From assembly GCA_024639905.1 (NCBI GenBank), contig JAHEGE010000001.1:248001-312000 (forward strand): a stretch of DNA of 64,000 nt. Reading direction: 5' to 3'. Shown one piece after another: positions 30,519-38,741 of the stretch. How positions within the stretch are numbered: position 1 is the stretch's first letter; every line of letters starts with the position of its first letter. The stretch is from Gammaproteobacteria bacterium (GTDB lineage: Bacteria; Pseudomonadota; Gammaproteobacteria; Pseudomonadales; Pseudohongiellaceae). The notes beneath the pieces are model-generated. The model did no database searches, was not told where the DNA came from, and saw only the letters and a list, made by a program, of their open reading frames with translations. The translations under genes were made by a program, and so were the position numbers.

Positions 30519-31330
30519 ATCTGCTTCGTTCGAGATCTCACGCCTCAACATCGCGCACGGCTGTCCACTCCTCGGCCTTGCGGCACTGCGGGGCGAACAC
30601 CCGCACACACTGCCGAGTCGGGCAGCAGCTGCTGCGCCTGCTTAGAGATAGCTTCGCTCGCCACCGAGCCTGCTACGGGACGCCCGCCCAAAGTTCGAGC
30701 CTGTGGTGCCAGAGACTGCTCCGAGTGGAATCCCGCAGGGCGAGGGAGGAGGAGTCTGTGGCGCCGCGGGCTCGAGCGATGCCGCTACGGGAGAGTCTGC
30801 CGCGATCAGTTCGACATCTCACGCCTCAGCATCGCGCACGGCTGTCCGCTCCTCGGCCTCACGGCACTGCGGGGCGAACACCCGCACACACTGCCGAGTC
30901 GGGCAGCAGCCGCTGCGCTTCTCTCGAGATCTGCTTCGTTCTGGATCTCACGCCTCAACATCGCGCACGGCTGTCCGCTCCTCGGCCTACGGCACTGCGG
31001 GGCGAACACCCGCACACACTGCCGAGTCGGGCAGCAGCTGCTGCGCCTGCCTAGAGATAGCTTCGCTCGCCACCGAGCCTGCTACGGGACGCCCGCCCAA
31101 AGTTCGAGCCTGTGGTGCCAGAGACTGCTCCGAGTGGAATCCCGCAGGGCGAGGGAGGAGGAGTCTGTGGCGCCGCGGGCTCGAGCGATGCTGCTACGGC
31201 CGTCCCGGCGCCGCGGGCTCGAGCGATGCCGCTACGGCCGTCCCGGCGCCGCGGGCTCGAGCGATCCCGCTACGGCTGTCTCGATTCTGCGCACGCGAGA
31301 GATGCCGCTACAGGCGTCCAGCGCAAAAAT
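30519..31330. repeat. Composite GC-rich repeat cluster (A and B elements, order A-B-A-A-B)
   Basis: A element (atctcacgcctcaacatcgcgcacggctgtcc...ggcactgcggggcgaacacccgcacac.ctgccgagtcgggcagc) near 30533, 30807 and 30949; B element (gcctgctacgggacgcccgcccaaagttcgagcctgtggtgccagagactgctccgagtggaatcccgcagggcgagggaggaggagtctgtggcgccgcgggctcgagcgatg) near 30669 and 31077. Confidence 0.9.
31169..31320. repeat. 38-bp tandem sub-repeat extending the B element
   Basis: ggcgccgcgggctcgagcgatgcYgctacggccgtccc starting at 31169, 31207 and 31245, then a degenerate fourth copy. Confidence 0.85.
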
Positions 31331-31465
31331 TCGGGCAAAACTACTCAAGAATCGGGCATTTCAATAGCAATTGCAGCGACTAACAGTTAAAGACGAATGA
31401 TACTTATTTGTTGGCGGGTCTAGGTGTGTGACAATGCTAACCACTTGCAAATTTGGAGTCTCACC

Positions 31466-32320
31466 ATGTCCAAGTCGGGAATGTGGGCCATCGCGGCGAT
31501 CGCCGTGCTCACCTTTTTCTACCTCGTCTATCTGGCGCTCGCCTTCGAACCGCCTAGCGGCACAACGACGGTTATTCTGCCCACCCCTGCTGCCGAAGTG
31601 GCGGCGCCAGAGCCTCGTCCGGTGCCTGCGCGAGTGACGCCTTCTGCCCCGGCGGCAGTGGCTACGGTCGAAGAGACGCCGACGCTGGTCGAGGAGGTTG
31701 TTGAGGTCGCTCCGCCGACCCCAGCGCAGCCCGCCATCGAATTGCCTCGCCTCAATGACAGCGACAGCTTTGTGAAGGATAAGCTCGGCGAGTTTGCCAG
31801 CGGCTCGCGCCTTTTGAGTCTGCTAGTCGACGAGCAACTGGTGCGTAAGGCCGTGGTGCTCGTTGAGAATGTCTCGCGTGGGCAGTACCCGCAAACCGCG
31901 CTGCCTTATAAGCCCATCACCGAAGAGATGCGGGTCACTACTAGTGATGGCAAGCTGTTTACCATGGACGAGTCGTCTTACTCGCGTTTCGATGCTGCGA
32001 TCGCCGCCTTCGTTGCACTCGACACTGAGCAGTCCCTGCGTCTCTACCGTTTACTGTCGCCGCTTCTCCAGCAGGCCTATGCAGAGATCGGTTTCCGCGA
32101 CGCAGAATTTGAGCAGGCCTTGATTAAGGCGATCGATGCCGTGCTCATGGCGCCCGAGGTTGAGGGTCCGTTCCAGTTGGTGAAACCTTCTGTGATGTAT
32201 CTCTATGCCGACACGCGGCTCGAGGGCTTGGCGAATATCAATAAACAGCTTATTCGCATAGGGCCGGCGAACAGCGCTAAGCTAAAAGAAAAGCTGCGTG
32301 AGTTTAAGCAGGCTCTTTAG
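31466..32320 (+). CDS. DUF3014-like membrane-anchored protein
   Basis: N-terminal TM, Pro/Ala/Val-rich linker, then LPRLNDSDSFVKDKLGEFASGSRLLSLLVDEQLVRKAVVLVENVSRGQYPQTALPYKP; start at internal ATG 31466. Confidence 0.75.
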   Translation: MSKSGMWAIAAIAVLTFFYLVYLALAFEPPSGTTTVILPTPAAEVAAPEPRPVPARVTPSAPAAVATVEETPTLVEEVVEVAPPTPAQPAIELPRLNDSDSFVKDKLGEFASGSRLLSLLVDEQLVRKAVVLVENVSRGQYPQTALPYKPITEEMRVTTSDGKLFTMDESSYSRFDAAIAAFVALDTEQSLRLYRLLSPLLQQAYAEIGFRDAEFEQALIKAIDAVLMAPEVEGPFQLVKPSVMYLYADTRLEGLANINKQLIRIGPANSAKLKEKLREFKQAL

Positions 32321-32415
32321 CAGATCAAGGGGTTAAAAGATTAGAGGATTAAAAGATCAAGAGATCAAACGATCCCGGAGTTGAGAAGAATTAGCGGCGT
32401 AAACACAGGACTTCT

Positions 32416-33333
32416 ATGGCTACTTTTTCACGTCCCGATAGCGCGCTGCTATCCGGAGCCGTAATCGATGTAAACGAATTAGTGGCCCTGCGCGCAGCGC
32501 ATGGCTCTAGACTTATCCTCCTCGACGCCTCTGTTCCTCCCGTCGTCCCCGGATATGAATCGCTCAATTCAGCATCAGCAGACGCGAGTTGGCAGATAAT
32601 CCCTGGTGCACGCCGCTTTGACTACGACACTCGCGTTTGCGATCCCGACGCGAGCCTTCCGCATATGATGCCAACGCCGGAACGGTTCGAGCGCGAGGCG
32701 CGCAGTCTTGGTATTAATAATGATTCCATTATCGTCACCTATGACGACGTTGGTCTGTACGCGAGCCCCAGAGCCTGGTGGATGTTTTGCGCGATGGGGC
32801 ACCGCAATGTTGCCGTTCTCGATGGTGGTCTGCGTGCATGGATAGCCGCCGGCCAGGATACCGAGTCCGTAGGTGCCGACTGGCGCGCAGGCAAGACCGC
32901 GAATGCAGAATCCTATGCGGCAGGCGATTACACCGCTCGGCCAATGCCCGCCGCCTTTGTCGATAGCACCGAAGTGGCGAATGCACTCACCGCGAATAAC
33001 GCGCGAGTTCTCGATGCACGCTCGACCGCGCGCTTCAATGCCGAGGCCCCAGAACCACGCCCCGGCGTCCGCGGCGGCCACATGCCCGGCGCTATAAGCT
33101 TTCCTTTCCCGCGCGTACTCAATGGCGGCACGCTTAAACCGCGAGCGGAACTCGTCGACGAATTTGCGACTGTTGCGAGCGCAACAGACAGACTCGTCAC
33201 CAGCTGCGGCTCCGGTCTCACCGCCTGCGTGCTAACTCTCGGCGCGGCCGTCGCCGGATATGACTCCCTCTCCGTTTACGACGGCTCCTGGGCCGACTGG
33301 GGTTCGGATCTCTCGCTGCCGGTCGAGAGTTAA
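32416..33333 (+). CDS. Rhodanese-type sulfurtransferase (two-domain)
   Basis: Two rhodanese domains; VTSCGSGLTACVLTLG active-site loop; GHMPGAISFPF. Confidence 0.92.
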   Translation: MATFSRPDSALLSGAVIDVNELVALRAAHGSRLILLDASVPPVVPGYESLNSASADASWQIIPGARRFDYDTRVCDPDASLPHMMPTPERFEREARSLGINNDSIIVTYDDVGLYASPRAWWMFCAMGHRNVAVLDGGLRAWIAAGQDTESVGADWRAGKTANAESYAAGDYTARPMPAAFVDSTEVANALTANNARVLDARSTARFNAEAPEPRPGVRGGHMPGAISFPFPRVLNGGTLKPRAELVDEFATVASATDRLVTSCGSGLTACVLTLGAAVAGYDSLSVYDGSWADWGSDLSLPVES

Positions 33334-33346
33334 GCGCTGCTTATTC

Positions 33347-33870
33347 GGGAGCAGCTTCGTTCTGGATCTCACGCCTCAACATCGCGCACGGCTGTCCGCT
33401 CCTCGGCCTAACGGCACTGCGGGGCGAACACCCGCACACGCTGCTGAGTCGGGCAGCCGCCGCAGCGCTTCTCTCGAGATCTGCTCCGTTCTGGATCTCA
33501 CGCCTCAACATCGCGCACGGCTGTCTGCTCCTCGGCCTTGCGGCACTGCGGGGCGAACACCCGCACACACAGCCGAGTCGGGCAGCAACCACTGCGCCTC
33601 CCCAGAGATTGGCTTCGCCCACCACCGAGCCTGCTACGGGGCGCCCGCCCAAAGCCCGAGCCTGTGGTGCCAGAGACTGCTCCGAGTGGAATCCCGCAGG
33701 GCGAGGGAGGAGGAGTCTGTGGCGCCGCGGGCTCGAGCGATGCCGCTACGGCTGTCCCGGCGCCGAGGACGCGAACGATGCCGCTACGGTCGTCCCAGCA
33801 CCGCAGACGCGAGCGATCCCGCTACGGTCGTCCCGTCCCAACTGGCAGCGCGATGTCGCCACGGTCGCCC
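33347..33870. repeat. Second composite repeat cluster (A-A-B with 38-bp sub-repeats), same orientation as 30519-31330
   Basis: A elements near 33365 and 33497; B element near 33629; 38-bp sub-repeats from 33721 and 33759. Confidence 0.9.
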
Positions 33871-33990
33871 CGACCCCACCCCGGAAAGGAAACGATTCTG
33901 GTAAACTATGACTTCCCGCAGTATCCCCGCGGGAAATCGTATTTATCATTTGCGCTGGAATTACGCTCCAGAATGCAAAAAGGACGAGTT

Positions 33991-35010
33991 ATGAACACAC
34001 CCAATGCTGCCAGTGCGCCTGGCTTCGTGGTTGCGGCGTTATACCGCTTCGCCACCTTTCCCGAGTATGAGAGTTTCCGCGAACCGCTCAAACAATGCAT
34101 GGTCGATAACGACGTGCGGGGCACGCTGCTGCTCGCTGCCGAGGGTATCAACGGCACGATTGCTGGCACTCGCGCCGGCGTCGATGCGGTGCTGGCGCTT
34201 ATCGAGCGCGATGCGCGGTTCGCAAATCTCGCGCCTAAAGAGGCGTTGGCTGACGAGAATCCCTTCTATCGGACGAAGGTTAAGCTCAAGCGCGAGATAG
34301 TGACTATGGGCGTCGAGGACATCGATCCGACTAAAATCGTCGGTACCTACGTAGAGCCCACCGAATGGAATGCTTTGATCAGCGATCCAGACGTTCTGTT
34401 GCTCGATACCCGCAATAAATACGAAGTCGAGATCGGCACTTTTGAGTCCGCAGTGAATCCTGAAACTGATTCCTTCCGCGAGTTTCCCGATTATGTGAAA
34501 CAGAATCTCGATCCTGCCAAGCACAAAAAAGTCGCTATGTTCTGCACCGGCGGTATTCGCTGCGAGAAATCCACGGCCTATCTGCGCGAACAAGGTTTTG
34601 ACGAGGTATATCATCTCAAGGGCGGCATCTTGAAATACCTCGAGGAAGTGCCCGAAGCCGAGACCAAATGGCGCGGCGAGTGTTTCGTCTTCGATAATCG
34701 CGTGACCGTCAATCACAAGCTTGAGCAGGGCGAGTACGATCAATGTCACGCGTGTCGTATGCCGATTTGCGAGGCGGATAAGAAGCGCGACGAATACCAA
34801 AAGGGCGTGAGCTGTCACCATTGTGCGGCGCATAAGACCCGCGAAAAAGTAAAAGGGCTTGCCGAACGCGAACGCCAGATGGAACTTGCTCGGGGGCGCG
34901 GCGAATCACATATCGGGCATCCGATGGAGCAAACCATCGAGGAGCGAAAGGCCGAGAAGCTTCGCTTTAAAGAGTCGCAGCGCGAATACGAGCGAAGAAA
35001 ACAAACCTAA
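33991..35010 (+). CDS. trhO: tRNA uridine(34) hydroxylase, rhodanese-related (TrhO/YceA)
   Basis: [44 protein letters not shown]; start at ATG 33991, as upstream codons lie in the repeat. Confidence 0.93.
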   Translation: MNTPNAASAPGFVVAALYRFATFPEYESFREPLKQCMVDNDVRGTLLLAAEGINGTIAGTRAGVDAVLALIERDARFANLAPKEALADENPFYRTKVKLKREIVTMGVEDIDPTKIVGTYVEPTEWNALISDPDVLLLDTRNKYEVEIGTFESAVNPETDSFREFPDYVKQNLDPAKHKKVAMFCTGGIRCEKSTAYLREQGFDEVYHLKGGILKYLEEVPEAETKWRGECFVFDNRVTVNHKLEQGEYDQCHACRMPICEADKKRDEYQKGVSCHHCAAHKTREKVKGLAERERQMELARGRGESHIGHPMEQTIEERKAEKLRFKESQREYERRKQT

Positions 35011-35035
35011 CCTAACAGCCGAAAGAGAAAGGGCC

Positions 35036-35464
35036 ATGACAGCAGACCTCGAACCGCAAAAACTGGTGATGAGTCCCTATGGGGCGTATCTAGGTATCCT
35101 GCTGGACAGCTTCGGCGAGGGGGCTGCGAGTTGCAGTATCGACGTCAAGCCGCAGCATTATAATGCCGGTGGACGCGTTCACGGCGGGGTGCTTACCTCG
35201 CTTGCAGACACGGTGGCAGGCGTTGCCGTGAGGACACTACGGCCGGAGGGTGCGGCGTCGGCGACCACCGATCTCAATATCTCGTTTATTAGACCACCGA
35301 TGGGGAACCGACTCGAGGCACACGCCACGGTGTTGCACCGAGGCAAGCGCTTATACCGCGTCGAGGTTAGCGTGCTAAGTCTTGATGCAGGGGACGCGGC
35401 GTCGGGAAAGCTCGTCGCGCGCTGCAATGCGACGTTTATGATCGTCTTTCCTGACCCGAGTTAG
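35036..35464 (+). CDS. PaaI family (hotdog) thioesterase
   Basis: NAGGRVHGGVLTSLADTVAGVAV; start at ATG 35036. Confidence 0.9.
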   Translation: MTADLEPQKLVMSPYGAYLGILLDSFGEGAASCSIDVKPQHYNAGGRVHGGVLTSLADTVAGVAVRTLRPEGAASATTDLNISFIRPPMGNRLEAHATVLHRGKRLYRVEVSVLSLDAGDAASGKLVARCNATFMIVFPDPS

Positions 35465-35479
35465 TTAGAGGGGCCGGCG

Positions 35480-35965
35480 CTATTTCTGTACCGCTGCGCT
35501 TTCGACATGCGCGAACACCGAGGAGCTGCCATCCTTGTGCATTAGCACGATGTCGTAGGGCGTAAAGCGGCTGCCCATCTCCATGCCCGGGCTGCCAAGC
35601 GGCATGCCCGGCACGGCGAGCCCAAGCGCGCCTTCCGGCGGGTTCGCCAGAAACTGTTCGATGTATTTCGCAGGAATGTGGCCCTCAAATACGAAGCCGT
35701 CTTGGGTCACCGCCGTGTGGCAAGACTGCCACTTGGGAAGCACGCCTAACTCTTCTTTGACGCCGTTCAAGTCTCGAGGGTGATTAATCTTCGAGACGAA
35801 ACCCGCTTCTTGCATGTGGTCTATCCAGCCTACACAACAGCCGCAGTTTACGTCTTTAAAGACATTCAGCGTCACGTCGTCTATCGATTGTCCCGCCGCG
35901 GAGGCAGAGTAAGACAGGCTGAATGCGAGCGAGAGTGTCGCCAGTAGGCGCTTAGGCAATAGCAT
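35480..35965 (-). CDS. DUF411 domain protein (secreted, putative metal-binding)
   Basis: Signal peptide; VFKDVNCGCCVGWIDHMQEAGF and MPLGSPGMEMG. Confidence 0.9.
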   Translation of the reverse strand: MLLPKRLLATLSLAFSLSYSASAAGQSIDDVTLNVFKDVNCGCCVGWIDHMQEAGFVSKINHPRDLNGVKEELGVLPKWQSCHTAVTQDGFVFEGHIPAKYIEQFLANPPEGALGLAVPGMPLGSPGMEMGSRFTPYDIVLMHKDGSSSVFAHVESAAVQK

Positions 35966-36049
35966 GGGTGACTCCTTTTGTTCTCGGTCTCAACGGGCCT
36001 AGTCTACTTGCCTAGGCAAAAGATGAGAAGCGCGCGTGAGTAGCACTCC

Positions 36050-37531
36050 ATGTTGAGGTTTGTCTCGCAGGTATCGGTGGCGTACACTCGCGCCTCGTTC
36101 ACTGGCGTAAATCGCGGTGAAATAAAGCCAAATACCCAATTGATGCCTGTCATGACTCGTTTGCTGCGTTACTACAATCGTGAAACCTTCGCCGAGCTGT
36201 TTAAGATCGCGGCGCCGATGATGGTGTCCCAGGGCGCTTTCGCGGTCATGATTTTCACCGACCGCTTATTTATGGCGCAAATCGATCCGACCCACATGGC
36301 CGCGGCCTTGGGCGGAGGCGTGGCTCTGTTCTTCTCTATATGCTTCTTCTCTGGCCTGTTCGGTTATGCCAACGCATTGACTGCGCAATACCTCGGCGCG
36401 CGCGAGCTCCACAAATGCTCCAAGGTGGTTACCCAGGGGTTGCTCATGGTGGTCGCCAGTATTCCGTTCCTGGCCTGTATCGCGTTCTTCGTCGCTGACG
36501 TGTTCGTGCGCATGGGGCACGAATCGGCGTTCGCAGAGTTAGAGAAGACCTACTACCTATGGCTGATGTGGGGCGCGCCCATCACGTTGGCGAAAGTCGT
36601 CTTCTCATCGTATTTCGCGGGCATCGGCCGAACGCGCTTGGTGATGATCTGTGATGTGTGTGGATTGTTGCTGAACGTGCCGCTTTGCTATGCGATGGTG
36701 TTCGGTCATCTAGGCTTCCCCGCGCTCGGCATCATTGGTGCCGCGCTGTCGACGATTGTCGCCACCTTCTTTGCCCTGCTGCTGTTTGTTGGCTGCTACC
36801 TCGCCAAAGAACATCGTCGGGTGTATCACGTTGCGGAATCCTTGGTTTTCCACGCGGGAATTATGAAGCGCTTTGTCCGCCTTGGCTTGCCTGCGGGAAC
36901 CGAATTGATCCTCAATGTCGCCGCGTTTAATCTGTTCCTGCTCATGTTTCAGGGCTATGGCATCACCGAGGCTGCGGCTGCGGCAATCGTCTTTAATTGG
37001 GACATCCTCTGCTTCGTGCCCATGGTTGGTCTAAATATCGGCGTAGTGAGTCTCATCGGCCGCTTCGTTGGCGCGCGCGATATGCAGCGTACGAGCGAGG
37101 TGATATTCGCAGCCTTTGTCATGGCGCTGACCTATTCGGGCTCCATTGCGATTATTTACAGCGTCTTCCGATTTCCATTAGTCGGCGTCTTTGCCCCGCC
37201 GGAGGGTGACTTTAGCGCCATCTTGTCACTTGCCGGTTTCATGATGATCGGCCTCTCTAGCTACGTGATGGCCGATGCCACCATTCAAGTTGCCGGCGGC
37301 GTGCTACGCGGGGCGGGCGATACGCAGTGGCTTATGTACGCCTCGACGAGCACGCATTGGGTCGCCCTGTGCGCTCAGTTTTACCTGATCCGCGTTGCGG
37401 AGTGGGGACCGAGGGCGTCATGGATCGCCTTCGTCGCAATGCTCTTCTCAATTGCCATTCTCTTCGCCTGGCGGCTCTGGGATGGCCGCTGGAAGGAAGA
37501 AGAACGCCTGCTCGCGGTGATGGCGGAGTAA
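36050..37531 (+). CDS. MATE family efflux transporter
   Basis: Multi-TM; IAAPMMVSQGAFAVMIFTDRLFMA and GGVLRGAGDTQWLMY. Confidence 0.9.
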   Translation: MLRFVSQVSVAYTRASFTGVNRGEIKPNTQLMPVMTRLLRYYNRETFAELFKIAAPMMVSQGAFAVMIFTDRLFMAQIDPTHMAAALGGGVALFFSICFFSGLFGYANALTAQYLGARELHKCSKVVTQGLLMVVASIPFLACIAFFVADVFVRMGHESAFAELEKTYYLWLMWGAPITLAKVVFSSYFAGIGRTRLVMICDVCGLLLNVPLCYAMVFGHLGFPALGIIGAALSTIVATFFALLLFVGCYLAKEHRRVYHVAESLVFHAGIMKRFVRLGLPAGTELILNVAAFNLFLLMFQGYGITEAAAAAIVFNWDILCFVPMVGLNIGVVSLIGRFVGARDMQRTSEVIFAAFVMALTYSGSIAIIYSVFRFPLVGVFAPPEGDFSAILSLAGFMMIGLSSYVMADATIQVAGGVLRGAGDTQWLMYASTSTHWVALCAQFYLIRVAEWGPRASWIAFVAMLFSIAILFAWRLWDGRWKEEERLLAVMAE

Positions 37532-37603
37532 TCGCCTTGTCTGGTTTTAGACCTCGGCCTCACAATGCCCTATTCTTCAAAGCCATGAAGAGAATAATCC
37601 TCG

Positions 37604-38173
37604 ATGCTACTCATAAATAAACAGTTCTCGCCGCGCCGCGCCTTTCAGCGCGCCATGCTTTGTGTGGCGCTGACGCTGCTCGCCGCGTGTGCGTCCCAAC
37701 GCCCGCTCGCATGGCCAGATGAGCTACCCGAACGTGAGTTTTTTGAGCTCGCCTATAGCGAAGATGTGCGCAATCAGCCGCTGCAAACTCGGCACGAGTA
37801 TTTAGGGTGGATCAAGAGCTTCTATAACGGCACGGTCCTCTATCCCACCGGCTGGTTCGACGTGCAGGAGCGTGTGCTGGCTACTGCAGCAGCTGCGAAC
37901 GTGGAAACTTTACGGCCGCGCATTCGGGAGCTGGGGATGCTCATCGCCGCAGAATGGGCGAAGGAAAACAGCGAGCGCGCAATAGATAATCGTTTGCTGG
38001 CGCTATGGGGCTCGACGCTGCAAGCCGCCACACCGGGCGAGCAACGGCTCGAAGTCTTCGAGTTGGTGGTCAGCGACGTGCGCAGGCTGCTCGATGGCGA
38101 GTTAGAGAAGCAAGCGATAGCGGACTCTCGCTATGATGAATTGTTGGGTCTGGATTCGTTCGGAGATTTTTAG
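37604..38173 (+). CDS. Hypothetical lipoprotein
   Basis: Lipobox-like LTLLAACAS after signal peptide. Confidence 0.65.
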   Translation: MLLINKQFSPRRAFQRAMLCVALTLLAACASQRPLAWPDELPEREFFELAYSEDVRNQPLQTRHEYLGWIKSFYNGTVLYPTGWFDVQERVLATAAAANVETLRPRIRELGMLIAAEWAKENSERAIDNRLLALWGSTLQAATPGEQRLEVFELVVSDVRRLLDGELEKQAIADSRYDELLGLDSFGDF

Positions 38174-38202
38174 GCTGAGTTATCAGCCGTTAAGGGGTTC
38201 AG

Positions 38203-38709
38203 ATGACGCCTACCGCGTGTGCTGCCGTTGCAGAGTGGATTAATGATTTCGTGGTGGCGTACAACTTGTGCCCGTTCGCTGCGAAGGAGTTGCGCGCGGA
38301 GCGAGTGCGCATTGTTGAGACCCACGCAGCTGACGAGGCTGCGTTGCTGCTCGCGTTGCACGATGAATGCGCGCTGCTAATGAGCAATCCTGATATCGAG
38401 ACGACTGTGTTGGTGCATCCCCACGTGCTACAGGATTTTGCGGACTATAATGAATTCCTCGGGCTTGCCGATGCGCTGCTCGGCAGTCTCGATTTAGAGG
38501 GTGAGCTGCAGGTCGCGAGCTTTCATCCGGATTACTGCTTCGCCGACACGGCGGCCGATGCGCCAGATAACCTCACGAACCGATCGCCTTTTCCCATGCT
38601 ACACCTTCTGCGGGAGGAGTCGGTCGAGCGCGCTGTGGCTTCGCATCCGGATGTGGCCTCGATACCCGAGCGCAACATCGCCTTGCTGAGATCGTTAGCT
38701 GAGGCCTAG
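38203..38709 (+). CDS. DUF1415 domain protein
   Basis: VAEWINDFVVAYNLCPFAAKEL ... FHPDYCFADTAADAPDNLTNRSPFPMLHLLREESV. Confidence 0.88.
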   Translation: MTPTACAAVAEWINDFVVAYNLCPFAAKELRAERVRIVETHAADEAALLLALHDECALLMSNPDIETTVLVHPHVLQDFADYNEFLGLADALLGSLDLEGELQVASFHPDYCFADTAADAPDNLTNRSPFPMLHLLREESVERAVASHPDVASIPERNIALLRSLAEA

Positions 38710-38741
38710 CGATGAGGTGGGCTCGTCGCTAGGCCGGCAGG

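Noticed and set aside
30578-31390. Overlapping ORFs 30578-31054, 30703-31383, 31112-31390, 31134-31367
   Set aside because: Lie within the GC-rich repeat modules in several overlapping frames, with low-complexity Arg/Ala/Ser products; stop-poor repeat DNA rather than genes.
33260-33911. ORFs 33260-33904, 33341-33652, 33609-33911 and the N-terminal extension of 33538-35010
   Set aside because: Repeat-derived translation; TrhO homology begins after the ATG at 33991.
34039-34833. 264-aa minus-strand ORF opposite trhO
   Set aside because: Antisense shadow ORF in GC-rich coding DNA.
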